A DNA stretch of 9,262 nt from Bacteroidales bacterium (GCA_023145555.1 JAGLDO010000015.1:1-9262), one strand, 5' to 3'; positions 1 through 7,407 are shown, counted from the stretch's first letter. A program made the numbers and translations. The notes: generated from the sequence alone by a model not told the origin.

Positions 1-24
1 AGTTAACTACAAAAACATACACAC

Positions 25-501
25 ATGAAAATCAAATATTATTTTATAATTATTATCCTTGCCGTTTTATCATTTTCAATTTCATCTTGCGACAAAAATC
101 GCATTTATGAAAAAAATCAAGATGTACAAAATCACATATGGAACAAAGACAGTATTTTTTGCTTTAATGTTGAAATAACTGACACTATTACCCCATGCAA
201 TCTTTATATAAACAGCAGAATAACAAGCCAATATCCAAAAAATAATTTATATCTGTTTATAACAACTCATTTTCCTTATAAAGACAAAATGCACGACACC
301 CTGGCATGTGTTTTGGCAGACAAAAGCGGAAAATGGTATGGAAAAGGTTTTGGTGATGTTTGGTCATTCCAAATCCCCTATAAAAAGAATGTAATATTTC
401 CACACCCGGGAATTTATACTTTTGAAGTTGAACAAGCAATGCGAACTGTTAACCTTCCAAATGTTTTAGATGTTGGTTTAAGGGTTGAAAAAATTAAATA
501 A
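25..501 (+). CDS. gldH: Gliding motility lipoprotein GldH
   Basis: A 158-residue lipoprotein of the GldH family. The N-terminus is a lipoprotein signal: Lys2/Lys4, a hydrophobic stretch at residues 5-19, then a lipobox ending ISSC with the lipidated Cys at 22. The mature part matches my memory of the family along its length: RIYEKNQD just after the Cys, NLYLFITTHFPY (about 74-85), a KWYGKGFGDVWSF block (103-115), and the C-terminal FEVEQAMR with DVGLRVEK (133-156). GldH was first identified as needed for Flavobacterium gliding, and it also occurs in non-gliding Bacteroidota. Its biochemical role is unsettled, but it is associated with the gliding/T9SS machinery in the cell envelope. The ATG is the natural start because the signal peptide follows directly; no Shine-Dalgarno is visible. 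The gene ends only 4 bases before the preferred trmB start, so the two are probably cotranscribed. Only 24 bases lie upstream in the window, so its promoter cannot be judged. Confidence 0.92.
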   Translation: MKIKYYFIIIILAVLSFSISSCDKNRIYEKNQDVQNHIWNKDSIFCFNVEITDTITPCNLYINSRITSQYPKNNLYLFITTHFPYKDKMHDTLACVLADKSGKWYGKGFGDVWSFQIPYKKNVIFPHPGIYTFEVEQAMRTVNLPNVLDVGLRVEKIK

Positions 502-505
502 ACAA

Positions 506-1222
506 GTGGCCAAAAAAAAACTACAACATTTTAAAGAATTCGGTTCTTTTGATTTTACATTTGAGCCTGACTTTAAAGAATTCTTTCAAGCAGATTATCA
601 CCTAAAAGGAAAATGGAGCAAAAAAGTTTTTAACAACAACAATCCAATTGTTCTTGAGTTAGGGTGTGGTAAAGGCGAATATGCAACCAATCTTGCATCG
701 CAAAATCCAAATAAAAATTTTATTGGTATCGATATAAAAGGCAATCGAATGTGGAAAGGTGCAAACATTGCTTTTGAAAAAAAAATAACCAATATCGCAT
801 TTCTACGAACGCAAATAGAGTTTGTCGATTCTTTTTTTACCAAAAATGAAATTGATGAAATTTGGATAACTTTTCCCGACCCGCAATTAAAAAAACGACG
901 AAACAAAAAGCGACTTACATCTGCACTTTTCTTAAATAAATATATAAACATTTTAAAACCCAACGGTTTTGTAAATTTAAAAACCGACAATATTGTTCTT
1001 TACGATTATACTTTAAGCCTGGTAAAACAAAATGAATTGGAAATTAATGTATCAACAAACGACTTATACAGCGAAAAAAATACTGAATTAAATAAACTAT
1101 CCGAAGCAAAATCTATTAAAACCTTTTATGAAAAACAATATTTAGAAAAGGAAGAAAAAATTAAATTTATTAAATTTAAACTGAACAAAGAAAAAATTGA
1201 TGAACCGGAAACAGAAGAATAA
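506..1222 (+). CDS. trmB: tRNA (guanine-N7-)-methyltransferase TrmB
   Basis: SAM-dependent methyltransferase that makes m7G at position 46 of the tRNA variable loop; cytoplasmic. Numbered from the preferred GTG start (238 aa), the SAM-binding motif I ELGCGKGEY is at 51-59, the acidic strand-2 motif GIDIKG at 74-79, the TrmB signature FPDP followed by a basic stretch at about 123-137, LKTD at 158-161 and the C-terminal KTFYE element at about 205-209. These are the catalytic and tRNA-binding blocks of the family, and the length is normal. Two starts compete. A TTG at 485 would overlap the end of gldH by 17 bases and add seven residues. The GTG at 506 gives MAKKKLQHF, which lines up with the usual family N-terminus (M-[GA]-K-x-K-L), so I chose it. 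Neither has a Shine-Dalgarno. An A9 run at 512-520 follows the GTG. The 3' end overlaps the next gene by 23 bases, suggesting translational coupling. Confidence 0.93.
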   Translation: MAKKKLQHFKEFGSFDFTFEPDFKEFFQADYHLKGKWSKKVFNNNNPIVLELGCGKGEYATNLASQNPNKNFIGIDIKGNRMWKGANIAFEKKITNIAFLRTQIEFVDSFFTKNEIDEIWITFPDPQLKKRRNKKRLTSALFLNKYINILKPNGFVNLKTDNIVLYDYTLSLVKQNELEINVSTNDLYSEKNTELNKLSEAKSIKTFYEKQYLEKEEKIKFIKFKLNKEKIDEPETEE

Positions 1223-1547
1223 TAATTTTTTTGAAAAAGTATATCAAGTTACTCGAAAAATTCCTTGTGGTAGAGTAAGTTCGTATGGTGCAATAGCAAG
1301 ATATATTGGTTCTCCTCAAGCTGCACGAATGGTTGGTTGGGCCCTAAACAAATCACTAAGTCAAAAAGAATTTGTTCCTGCTCATCGCGTGGTTAATAGA
1401 AAAGGATTGCTTACAGGGAAAAAACATTTTGGAGCTTCAAACATCATGAGGGAACTATTAGAAAGCGAGAATGTTATTATTGAAAATGACCAAATTCTAA
1501 ACTTTAAAAATATTTTTTGGGACCCTTGTAAAGAATTATCTTTTTAA
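1200..1547 (+). CDS. Alkyltransferase-like (ATL) protein, MGMT family, Cys replaced by Ala
   Basis: A 115-residue stand-alone DNA-binding domain of the O6-methylguanine-DNA methyltransferase family. Visible family features are GRVSSYGAIARYIG (24-37) leading into the helix-turn-helix, RMVGWAL with the predicted arginine finger Arg43, and the active-site loop. That loop reads VPAHRV (59-64) where true alkyltransferases have PCHRV, so Ala61 replaces the methyl-accepting Cys. Known ATL proteins (E. coli YbaZ, yeast Atl1) have Trp or Ala there, cannot repair alone, and bind O6-alkylguanine to flag it for nucleotide excision repair. I infer the same role here. The C-terminal WDPCKEL tail is, from memory, typical of Bacteroidota members. 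The ATG at 1200 is preferred over a TTG immediately upstream at 1197, which adds one residue. The start lies inside the last 23 bases of trmB, so expression is probably coupled. The function prediction is firm for the family and inferential for the pathway. Confidence 0.9.
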   Translation: MNRKQKNNNFFEKVYQVTRKIPCGRVSSYGAIARYIGSPQAARMVGWALNKSLSQKEFVPAHRVVNRKGLLTGKKHFGASNIMRELLESENVIIENDQILNFKNIFWDPCKELSF

Positions 1548-1551
1548 CTCT

Positions 1552-1578
1552 TTTGTAATAAAAAATTTTATACTTTTG
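1552..1578 (+). promoter_or_regulatory. Probable Bacteroidota-type promoter for mrp
   Basis: TACTTTTG at 1571-1578 matches the Bacteroidota -7 consensus TAnnTTTG exactly. A TTTG at 1552-1555 could be the -33 element, although the 15-base spacing is shorter than the usual 19 or so. Transcription would begin near 1585, giving a leader of about 40 bases before the mrp ATG. The site lies in the 80-bp gap after the ATL gene. The match is by eye; AT-rich DNA produces such motifs by chance fairly often. Confidence 0.45.
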
Positions 1579-1627
1579 TGGCATTATTTATAATCATTTT
1601 AAATAAGAAATTAAAAATAAAATAATT

Positions 1628-2752
1628 ATGGCATATACAACAAAACAAATATTTGACGCATTACGAAGTGTCAAATATCCTGAAACAGAAAAAGACATCA
1701 CTACTCTTGGCATGGTACAGGAAATAAAAATTGAAGACAAAAAAATCAGTTTTTCTCTTGTCTTCCAAAAATCTAACGACCCTAACATTGAAGACGTAAA
1801 AAAGGCTTGTGTAAACGCAATACTTACTAATTTAGGTCAGGATGTTGACATTAAAGGTAACATCTCTGTGAAAGCAATAGAAAAAGTAGCAGACAAATCT
1901 ATTTTACCAAATGTGAAAAACATTATTGCTATTGCTTCAGGAAAAGGAGGAGTTGGTAAATCAACTGTTACAACAAACTTAGCTGTCGCTCTGGCTAAAG
2001 CAGGTAAAAAAGTTGGTCTTATTGATGCCGATATTTTTGGCCCATCAATACCTAAAATGTTCGGTGTTGAAAGTGAAAGACCAAAAATTAAAAAAGAAAA
2101 TGGAGCCGATATAATTATTCCAATCGACAAATACGGACTTAAACTCTTATCAATTGGCTTCTTTGTTAATCCCGAAGATGCTCTTGTTTGGAGAGGCCCA
2201 ATGGCAACAAACGCATTAAAACAACTTATTTTTCAAACAGAATGGGGTGAGCTCGATTACCTTTTGTTTGACTTGCCTCCGGGAACAAGCGACATTCATT
2301 TAACTTTAGTTCAAGAATTGCCTGTTACGGGTGCGATTATTGTCAGCACGCCTCAACAAGTAGCTTTAGCTGATGCTATTAAAGGAATTAACATGTTTAA
2401 AGGAAAACAAATTAATGTTCCTGTTTTAGGTCTGATTGAAAATATGGCATGGTTCACTCCTGCAGAACTTCCCGAAAACAAATATTATATTTTCGGTAAA
2501 GAAGGATGTAAAAAATTATCTGAAAAACTAAATGTTCCTCTTTTGGGACAAATACCTATTGTTCAAAGCATTTGTGAAAATGGTGATAATGGTAATCCTT
2601 CTGCTCTAAACGAAGACTCAGTAACAGGAAAATCTTTTGCAGATTTAGCACAAAATGTTGTTAATACTGTTAAAGAAAGAAATATTAACCTTGATTCTAC
2701 TAAAAAAGTTGAAATCACAAATGATGATGGTTGCGACGCAGTTAACCATTAA
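1628..2752 (+). CDS. Mrp/ApbC/NBP35-type Fe-S cluster carrier ATPase
   Basis: A 374-residue P-loop NTPase of the Mrp/ApbC/NBP35 family, which binds and hands over Fe-S clusters to apoproteins in the cytoplasm. An N-terminal MIP18/DUF59-like domain covers about residues 1-90. The deviant Walker A motif GKGGVGKST is at 105-113, the switch I region DADIFGPSIP at 133-142, DLPPGTSD at 215-222, and ENMAWFTP at 271-278. Length and domain order are normal for Bacteroidota. The CxxC that bridges an Fe-S cluster between subunits in E. coli Mrp is absent: the region after ENM reads WFTPAELPENKYYIFGKEGC, with a single Cys at 294. From memory this form is shared by relatives in the phylum rather than being damage. 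Further cysteines lie at 316 and 369. The ATG at 1628 begins the conserved N-terminus. The gene appears monocistronic, between a promoter at 1552-1578 and a strong terminator at 2772-2824. Confidence 0.93.
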   Translation: MAYTTKQIFDALRSVKYPETEKDITTLGMVQEIKIEDKKISFSLVFQKSNDPNIEDVKKACVNAILTNLGQDVDIKGNISVKAIEKVADKSILPNVKNIIAIASGKGGVGKSTVTTNLAVALAKAGKKVGLIDADIFGPSIPKMFGVESERPKIKKENGADIIIPIDKYGLKLLSIGFFVNPEDALVWRGPMATNALKQLIFQTEWGELDYLLFDLPPGTSDIHLTLVQELPVTGAIIVSTPQQVALADAIKGINMFKGKQINVPVLGLIENMAWFTPAELPENKYYIFGKEGCKKLSEKLNVPLLGQIPIVQSICENGDNGNPSALNEDSVTGKSFADLAQNVVNTVKERNINLDSTKKVEITNDDGCDAVNH

Positions 2753-2771
2753 TATCTACTAAAAATAATTT

Positions 2772-2824
2772 AAATAAAGTTGTCGTATAAAAAATCAATT
2801 TTATAACGACAACTTTATTTTTTT
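2772..2824 (+). terminator. Strong intrinsic terminator after mrp
   Basis: A perfect 15-bp inverted repeat pairs 2772-2786 (AAATAAAGTTGTCGT) with 2806-2820. The helix continues inward for six more pairs (2787-2792 with 2799-2804) around a single bulged A at 2805, leaving a 6-nt loop. The stem ends in a run of seven T at 2818-2824. It begins 19 bases after the mrp stop and separates mrp from porW. The A-rich 5' arm could let it act on the other strand too, but no minus-strand gene ends here. Confidence 0.88.
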
Positions 2825-2880
2825 ACCCTTTTTTTTAAAAAATTTATAAGCAAAAAAATAAAAGTTAATTAAAATTAAAA

Positions 2881-2888
2881 TATTTTTG
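2881..2888 (+). promoter_or_regulatory. Possible -7 promoter element for porW
   Basis: TATTTTTG fits the Bacteroidota -7 consensus TAnnTTTG and lies 38 bases before the porW start codon, beyond the mrp terminator where a new promoter is needed. No TTG is visible at the expected -33 position; the upstream DNA is an A/T tract with one AAAGTTAA. The position is reasonable but the sequence support is only half a promoter. Confidence 0.38.
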
Positions 2889-2926
2889 TAAAAAAACAGT
2901 TTTAATAAAAGCTAAACACAAACACT

Positions 2927-5629
2927 TTGAACAAAAAAAAAATCCTATATAATTATTCTAAATTATTTTACTTTATTGTTATTGTATTTCTTTTTAGTTG
3001 CTCAACAAAAAAAAACACAACAATAAGCCGGGCTTATCACAATCTTACAGCTCACTATAATGTTTTTTTTAATGCTAACGAAAGTTTTAAAAAAGGACAA
3101 AAAAAAATTAACGACAATTTTCACGATAATTATTCAGATATTATACCCCTATATAAATGCGGTGACAACAAAGTGTCAAAGTCTATTTATCCTCAAATGA
3201 ATAAGACTATTGAAAAAGCATCAAAAACAATAAAAAAGCACTCAATAACAACAAAACCTAAGAGGAAAAAAAATCAATTGTCAAAATCTCAAAGAGACTT
3301 CTTCAACAAAAAAGAATATTGTAATTGGATTGACGACAGTTATATAATTATGGGGCAATCTCATTTTTATAAAAGGGATTTTTATCCTGCTATCGAAACT
3401 TTTAACTATGTAATTCAGCAGTTTAACGACGAGCCTGTAAGATACGAGGGTTTGCTTTGGCTTACCCGCACATACTGCGAAATGAACAACTTTAAAAAAG
3501 CAAAAAAATTAATAAACGTAATTGAAGGTGAAGAAAACAAATTGCCTAAAAAATTAAAAAAAGATTTTTATGCCGTTTACGCTGACTTTTTCTTGAAACA
3601 AGAAAAATACCAAGAGGCAATACCAAAATTATTAAAGGCAATTGATTATAATAAAAAGAAAAAAATTATTGTCAGATATAAATATCTTTTAGCTCAGATA
3701 TATCAAAAAATTGAAGATAACGACAATGCCTCAAAATATTTTAACGAAGTAATCAAATTAAATCCCGAATATGAAATGGCTTTTAATGCAAAAATTAATC
3801 TTGCCATTTTATACGACACGTCTTTTGATTATGATAAAAATATTGAGAAACAGCTTTTTAAAATGCTGAAAGACGATAAAAATATTGATTATCAAGATCA
3901 AATTTACTTTGCATTAGCTAATATTGCTTTTAAAGAAAACGTAATTGACCAAGCTATTGACTATTACAAATTATCTGCTCAAAAAAGCGTGAGCAACACT
4001 AATCAAAAAGCAATATCTTTTTTATCTATTGCTGATATTTATTTTGAACAAACAAAATATACTCTTGCTCAGGCATATTATGACAGCACTGTTACTTTTT
4101 TAGACAAAACCTATCCCGAATATGAAAAAATAAGCTCTAAAACAAGATATTTAACAGAATTGGTGAAAAATCTTCAAACTGTGCAACTGCAAGACAGCCT
4201 GCAAAAACTGGCAAAAATGACCGAAAAAGAAAGACTTGCAGTAATCGACAAAATAATTGAAAATGTAAAAAAAGAAGAAGAGCTAAAAAAACAAGACGAT
4301 GAACAAGAAAAACTTAATTCCGGGTTTTTAAATCAAAACACAAGAAATAATAACACCAGCAACATAGGAGGAAAATGGTATTTTTATAATCCAAATGCAT
4401 TAAGTATGGGGCATTCGGAGTTTATTCAAAAATGGGGAAGACGAAAGCTTGAAGATGACTGGCGCAGAAAAAATAAAGCATCGGTTGATTTTAATCAAAC
4501 AGCAGGCTCCGAAGGTTCTGAACAATCAAATGAAAACAACCAAAAACAGCTAAGTAATAAAACCCGAGAATTTTATTTAAAAGACATTCCCGCTTCCGAT
4601 TCTGCAATAAACAACTCTAACAAACAAATTCAAGAAGCATTGTTTAATATTGCGAATGTATATCAAGACAAATTACACGATTATAATCAGGCAATTAACG
4701 TTTATGAAAGCTTAATTAAAAAGTTTCCCGAAAACGATTTCTTGCTTCTCACATATTACCGTCTTTATTCTCTTAATAAAGATTTAAATAATATTGAGAA
4801 AACGGATTATTACAAAAACCTTATTATTAAAAACTTCCCTGAAAGTAATTATGCAAAAGTGCTAATTAACCCGAGCTTCTTTAAAGAACTACAGAAAAAA
4901 CAGAACCAAATAAACCTTATTTATAGTGCTACATACAAATACTATCAAAACAAACAGTTTGATAAAGTGATGTATAATTTTCACTATGTAGATACTACTT
5001 ACAAAAACAATAATTTAATGTCAAAGTTTGAGATGCTCAAAACCCTTTCTGTTGGCAAACAAAAAGACACAACGACATTTAAAACTGAATTGATAAATTA
5101 TATAAAAAAATATCCTAATTGTGACGAAACAAAATATGCTACAAGCATTTTAGCTTCTCTTACACACAAAAAAGAAATGCCCGCAACAACCGATAGTGTT
5201 ACTGTTATTTCGGTTGATGCGTTTGAAAGCGAACAAGATTCTACCGAAAAAGAAATATATTCAATTGACAATAAAGCTGTTCATTTTTATGTTATAGTAA
5301 TTGACAGTAAAAAAATTGATGTTAATGAGTTAAAATTTAATATGTCTAACTTTAATATTGACTATTATAGTTATATTAATTTTAATATCAGCAATATGAT
5401 TTTAAATACTAATTTTCAATTAGTTGTTGTTAAACGATTTAAAAACAAAGATCAGGGAATAAACTATTACGAATCTATAATTGCTAACGACGATGTGTTT
5501 AAAGATATTAAACCAAGTGATTATCGTTATTTCATTATTTCTATTGAAAATTTTAAAATCTTCTACCAAGATAAAAGCATTAAAAAATATTTGAAGTTTT
5601 TTAACGAAAATTATATTAAAGAGGAATAA
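2927..5629 (+). CDS. porW: Type IX secretion / gliding TPR lipoprotein PorW (SprE)
   Basis: A 900-residue lipoprotein matching PorW of Porphyromonas and SprE of Flavobacterium, needed for type IX secretion and, in gliders, for motility. The signal peptide has a basic start, a hydrophobic stretch at 13-23 and a lipobox LFSC with Cys25. The N-terminal block SRAYHNLTAHYNVFFNANES (34-53) is a family hallmark. TPR-like helical repeats follow at about 130-400. A charged, probably coiled-coil linker at about 427-465 leads to a conserved non-TPR block: WYFYNP at 484-489, then WGRRKLEDDWRR at 503-514. A second TPR set lies at about 567-650, and a distinct C-terminal domain at about 784-900. The protein should sit at the periplasmic face of the outer membrane and link the translocon to the periplasmic PorK/PorN ring (family knowledge). 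The start is TTG, the only candidate between an upstream in-frame stop (2906) and the signal peptide. An A10 run at 2933-2942 falls in codons 3-6. porX follows 99 bases later. Confidence 0.9.
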   Translation: MNKKKILYNYSKLFYFIVIVFLFSCSTKKNTTISRAYHNLTAHYNVFFNANESFKKGQKKINDNFHDNYSDIIPLYKCGDNKVSKSIYPQMNKTIEKASKTIKKHSITTKPKRKKNQLSKSQRDFFNKKEYCNWIDDSYIIMGQSHFYKRDFYPAIETFNYVIQQFNDEPVRYEGLLWLTRTYCEMNNFKKAKKLINVIEGEENKLPKKLKKDFYAVYADFFLKQEKYQEAIPKLLKAIDYNKKKKIIVRYKYLLAQIYQKIEDNDNASKYFNEVIKLNPEYEMAFNAKINLAILYDTSFDYDKNIEKQLFKMLKDDKNIDYQDQIYFALANIAFKENVIDQAIDYYKLSAQKSVSNTNQKAISFLSIADIYFEQTKYTLAQAYYDSTVTFLDKTYPEYEKISSKTRYLTELVKNLQTVQLQDSLQKLAKMTEKERLAVIDKIIENVKKEEELKKQDDEQEKLNSGFLNQNTRNNNTSNIGGKWYFYNPNALSMGHSEFIQKWGRRKLEDDWRRKNKASVDFNQTAGSEGSEQSNENNQKQLSNKTREFYLKDIPASDSAINNSNKQIQEALFNIANVYQDKLHDYNQAINVYESLIKKFPENDFLLLTYYRLYSLNKDLNNIEKTDYYKNLIIKNFPESNYAKVLINPSFFKELQKKQNQINLIYSATYKYYQNKQFDKVMYNFHYVDTTYKNNNLMSKFEMLKTLSVGKQKDTTTFKTELINYIKKYPNCDETKYATSILASLTHKKEMPATTDSVTVISVDAFESEQDSTEKEIYSIDNKAVHFYVIVIDSKKIDVNELKFNMSNFNIDYYSYINFNISNMILNTNFQLVVVKRFKNKDQGINYYESIIANDDVFKDIKPSDYRYFIISIENFKIFYQDKSIKKYLKFFNENYIKEE

Positions 5630-5728
5630 AAAAAATTGGTTCTGGCAACAGTTCTAAACTTTTGAGGTTTTCTCTGCTTTTTTGTACAAAATAAAATATT
5701 GCCTGACACTCAGTTAAATACAGACAAA

Positions 5729-7282
5729 ATGAAACAAATAAAAATCCTTTGGGTTGATGATGAGATAGAACTTCTAAAACCACACATAATATTTTTACAG
5801 AGTAAAAACTATTTAGTTGAAACTGCCAACAATGGTAACGAAGCTATTGAATCTATTCAAAAACAAAAATTTGACATAATTCTTTTAGATGAAAATATGC
5901 CGGGAATGAGTGGGTTAGAAACTTTAAATGAAATTAAAAACCTAAACGCTTCAACTCCTGTCGTAATGATTACTAAAAGTGAAGAAGAATACATTATGGA
6001 CGAGGCTATTGGCTCAAAAATTTCCGATTATCTTATAAAACCTGTCAATCCCAAACAAATTCTACTTTCTATTAAAAAAATTGTTGACCAAAAACGATTA
6101 ATTACAGAGAAAACAACATCTGACTATCAATCAGAATTTCAAAAAATCGGCATAAAAATAAACGATTCGTTTACTTATCACGATTGGATTGATGTATATA
6201 AAAAATTAACATTTTGGGAACTTGAGCTTGAGAAAGATGAGGGTAATGCAATGGAAGAAATTCTTAAATTACAAAAATCTGAAGCTAATAACGCGTTTTC
6301 AAAATTTATTAAAAAGAAATACTTCTCTTGGTTCTCTTCCGAAAATGAAGACAAACCTCTGCTTTCACCTAACATTTTTAAACAAAAAATTATTCCTCTT
6401 CTTGATAAAAACGAACAGGTTGTTGTTATTGTTATTGATAATTTCAGATATGACCAATGGAAATATATTCAACCCGAAATTAGCAAATATTTTAATGTTT
6501 ATGAAGATGAAATTTCATTCAGCATTTTGCCCACAGTAACTCAATATTCAAGAAACGCAATGTTTGCCGGTTTAATGCCTTCCGAAATTGAAAAATTATA
6601 TCCTGAATTATGGCGAAATGATGAAGACGAAGGAGGAAAAAATTTACACGAAGAAGAATTACTAAAAAAACAACTGGCCCGATTAGGTAGAAAAGAAAAA
6701 TTTTATTTCGATAAAATTACAAACCTTAAAGGAGGAAAAAGATTAATTGATAATGCCGCAGCTCTATCTAATTTCAATCTCTCTGTAATAATTATTAATT
6801 TTATTGATATGCTTTCCCATGCAAAAACCGACATGGAAATGATTAAAGAACTTGCAAGCAACGATTCTGCTTACAGGTCAATAACTTTATCGTGGTTTGT
6901 TCACTCAACATTATTCGAATTATTAAAAACTCTTTCACTTAAAAACGTTAAAATTGTTATCACAACCGACCATGGAACAATAAAGGTAAAAAACCCAACT
7001 AAAATTGTTGGCGATAAAAACACAAACACCAACCTTCGTTATAAACAAGGTAAAAACATAAGCTATAATCCTAAAGAAGTTTTTGAAATACTAAATCCTG
7101 CCAAAGCATATTTACCTAGTTCGCATCTAAGCTCAACTTATGCTTTTGCTTTAAACGATAACTTCTTTGCATACCCAAACAATTACAACTATTATGCTAA
7201 TTATTACAGAGATACATTTCAACACGGTGGCGTTTCGCTCGAAGAAATGCTTCTCCCTTTTGTTGTTTTAAGCAATAAATAA
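5729..7282 (+). CDS. porX: T9SS response regulator PorX (receiver + PglZ phosphodiesterase)
   Basis: A 517-residue two-domain regulator. The receiver domain (about 4-120) has the acidic pair in WVDDE (8-12), the phospho-acceptor Asp54 in LLDENMPGMSG, Thr82 after VVM and Lys104 in IKP. The C-terminal half is a PglZ domain of the alkaline-phosphatase superfamily. VIDN gives Asp237, the PTVTQYSRNAMFAGL loop gives the likely nucleophile Thr271, FIDMLSH gives Asp360/His364, TTDHG gives Asp414/His415 and QHGG gives His499. All look intact, so zinc-dependent nucleotide phosphodiesterase activity is expected. In Porphyromonas and Flavobacterium PorX works with the kinase PorY and the ECF factor SigP to control T9SS genes (published knowledge). 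The ATG at 5729 gives MKQIKILWVDDE, the normal N-terminus, and places the phospho-Asp at 54 as in characterised PorX proteins. A TTG at 5699 would add ten unconserved residues and was rejected. No porY or sigP is in the window. It lies downstream of porW, its functional partner system, and upstream of tsaE. Confidence 0.94.
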   Translation: MKQIKILWVDDEIELLKPHIIFLQSKNYLVETANNGNEAIESIQKQKFDIILLDENMPGMSGLETLNEIKNLNASTPVVMITKSEEEYIMDEAIGSKISDYLIKPVNPKQILLSIKKIVDQKRLITEKTTSDYQSEFQKIGIKINDSFTYHDWIDVYKKLTFWELELEKDEGNAMEEILKLQKSEANNAFSKFIKKKYFSWFSSENEDKPLLSPNIFKQKIIPLLDKNEQVVVIVIDNFRYDQWKYIQPEISKYFNVYEDEISFSILPTVTQYSRNAMFAGLMPSEIEKLYPELWRNDEDEGGKNLHEEELLKKQLARLGRKEKFYFDKITNLKGGKRLIDNAAALSNFNLSVIIINFIDMLSHAKTDMEMIKELASNDSAYRSITLSWFVHSTLFELLKTLSLKNVKIVITTDHGTIKVKNPTKIVGDKNTNTNLRYKQGKNISYNPKEVFEILNPAKAYLPSSHLSSTYAFALNDNFFAYPNNYNYYANYYRDTFQHGGVSLEEMLLPFVVLSNK

Positions 7283-7361
7283 GGATGTGATTTTGAGCTT
7301 AAAAAAATCTGTATTGGGAATTTAAAAATTAGTTATGCGTTTTTTTTATAAAACATTGTTT

Positions 7362-7369
7362 TAACTTTA
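7362..7369 (+). promoter_or_regulatory. Weak -7-like element upstream of tsaE
   Basis: TAACTTTA differs from the TAnnTTTG consensus only in the last base and lies 38 bases before the tsaE GTG, in the 125-bp gap after porX. No good -33 TTG is found at the expected distance. tsaE might instead be read through from porX, since no terminator hairpin is visible between them. Confidence 0.22.
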
Positions 7370-7407
7370 CGCCGTTTTTAATATTACCAACTTTTTACTA
7401 AGCAAAA

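Noticed and set aside
598..990. A 130-codon open frame on the minus strand inside trmB
   Set aside because: It is wholly antisense to a gene with clear catalytic motifs, and its product shows no recognisable domain; it is a by-product of AT-rich coding.
1837..2130. A 97-codon minus-strand open frame antisense to the Mrp P-loop region
   Set aside because: Its hydrophobic, proline-rich product is what the complement of Gly/Ala/Lys-rich codons gives; there is no sign of its own promoter or family.
5630..5728. Possible promoter or terminator in the porW-porX gap
   Set aside because: TTTG occurs at 5661 and 5681, but no TAnnTTTG follows at the right distance and no stable hairpin with a T run is seen; only the short palindrome at 5680-5691 stands out.
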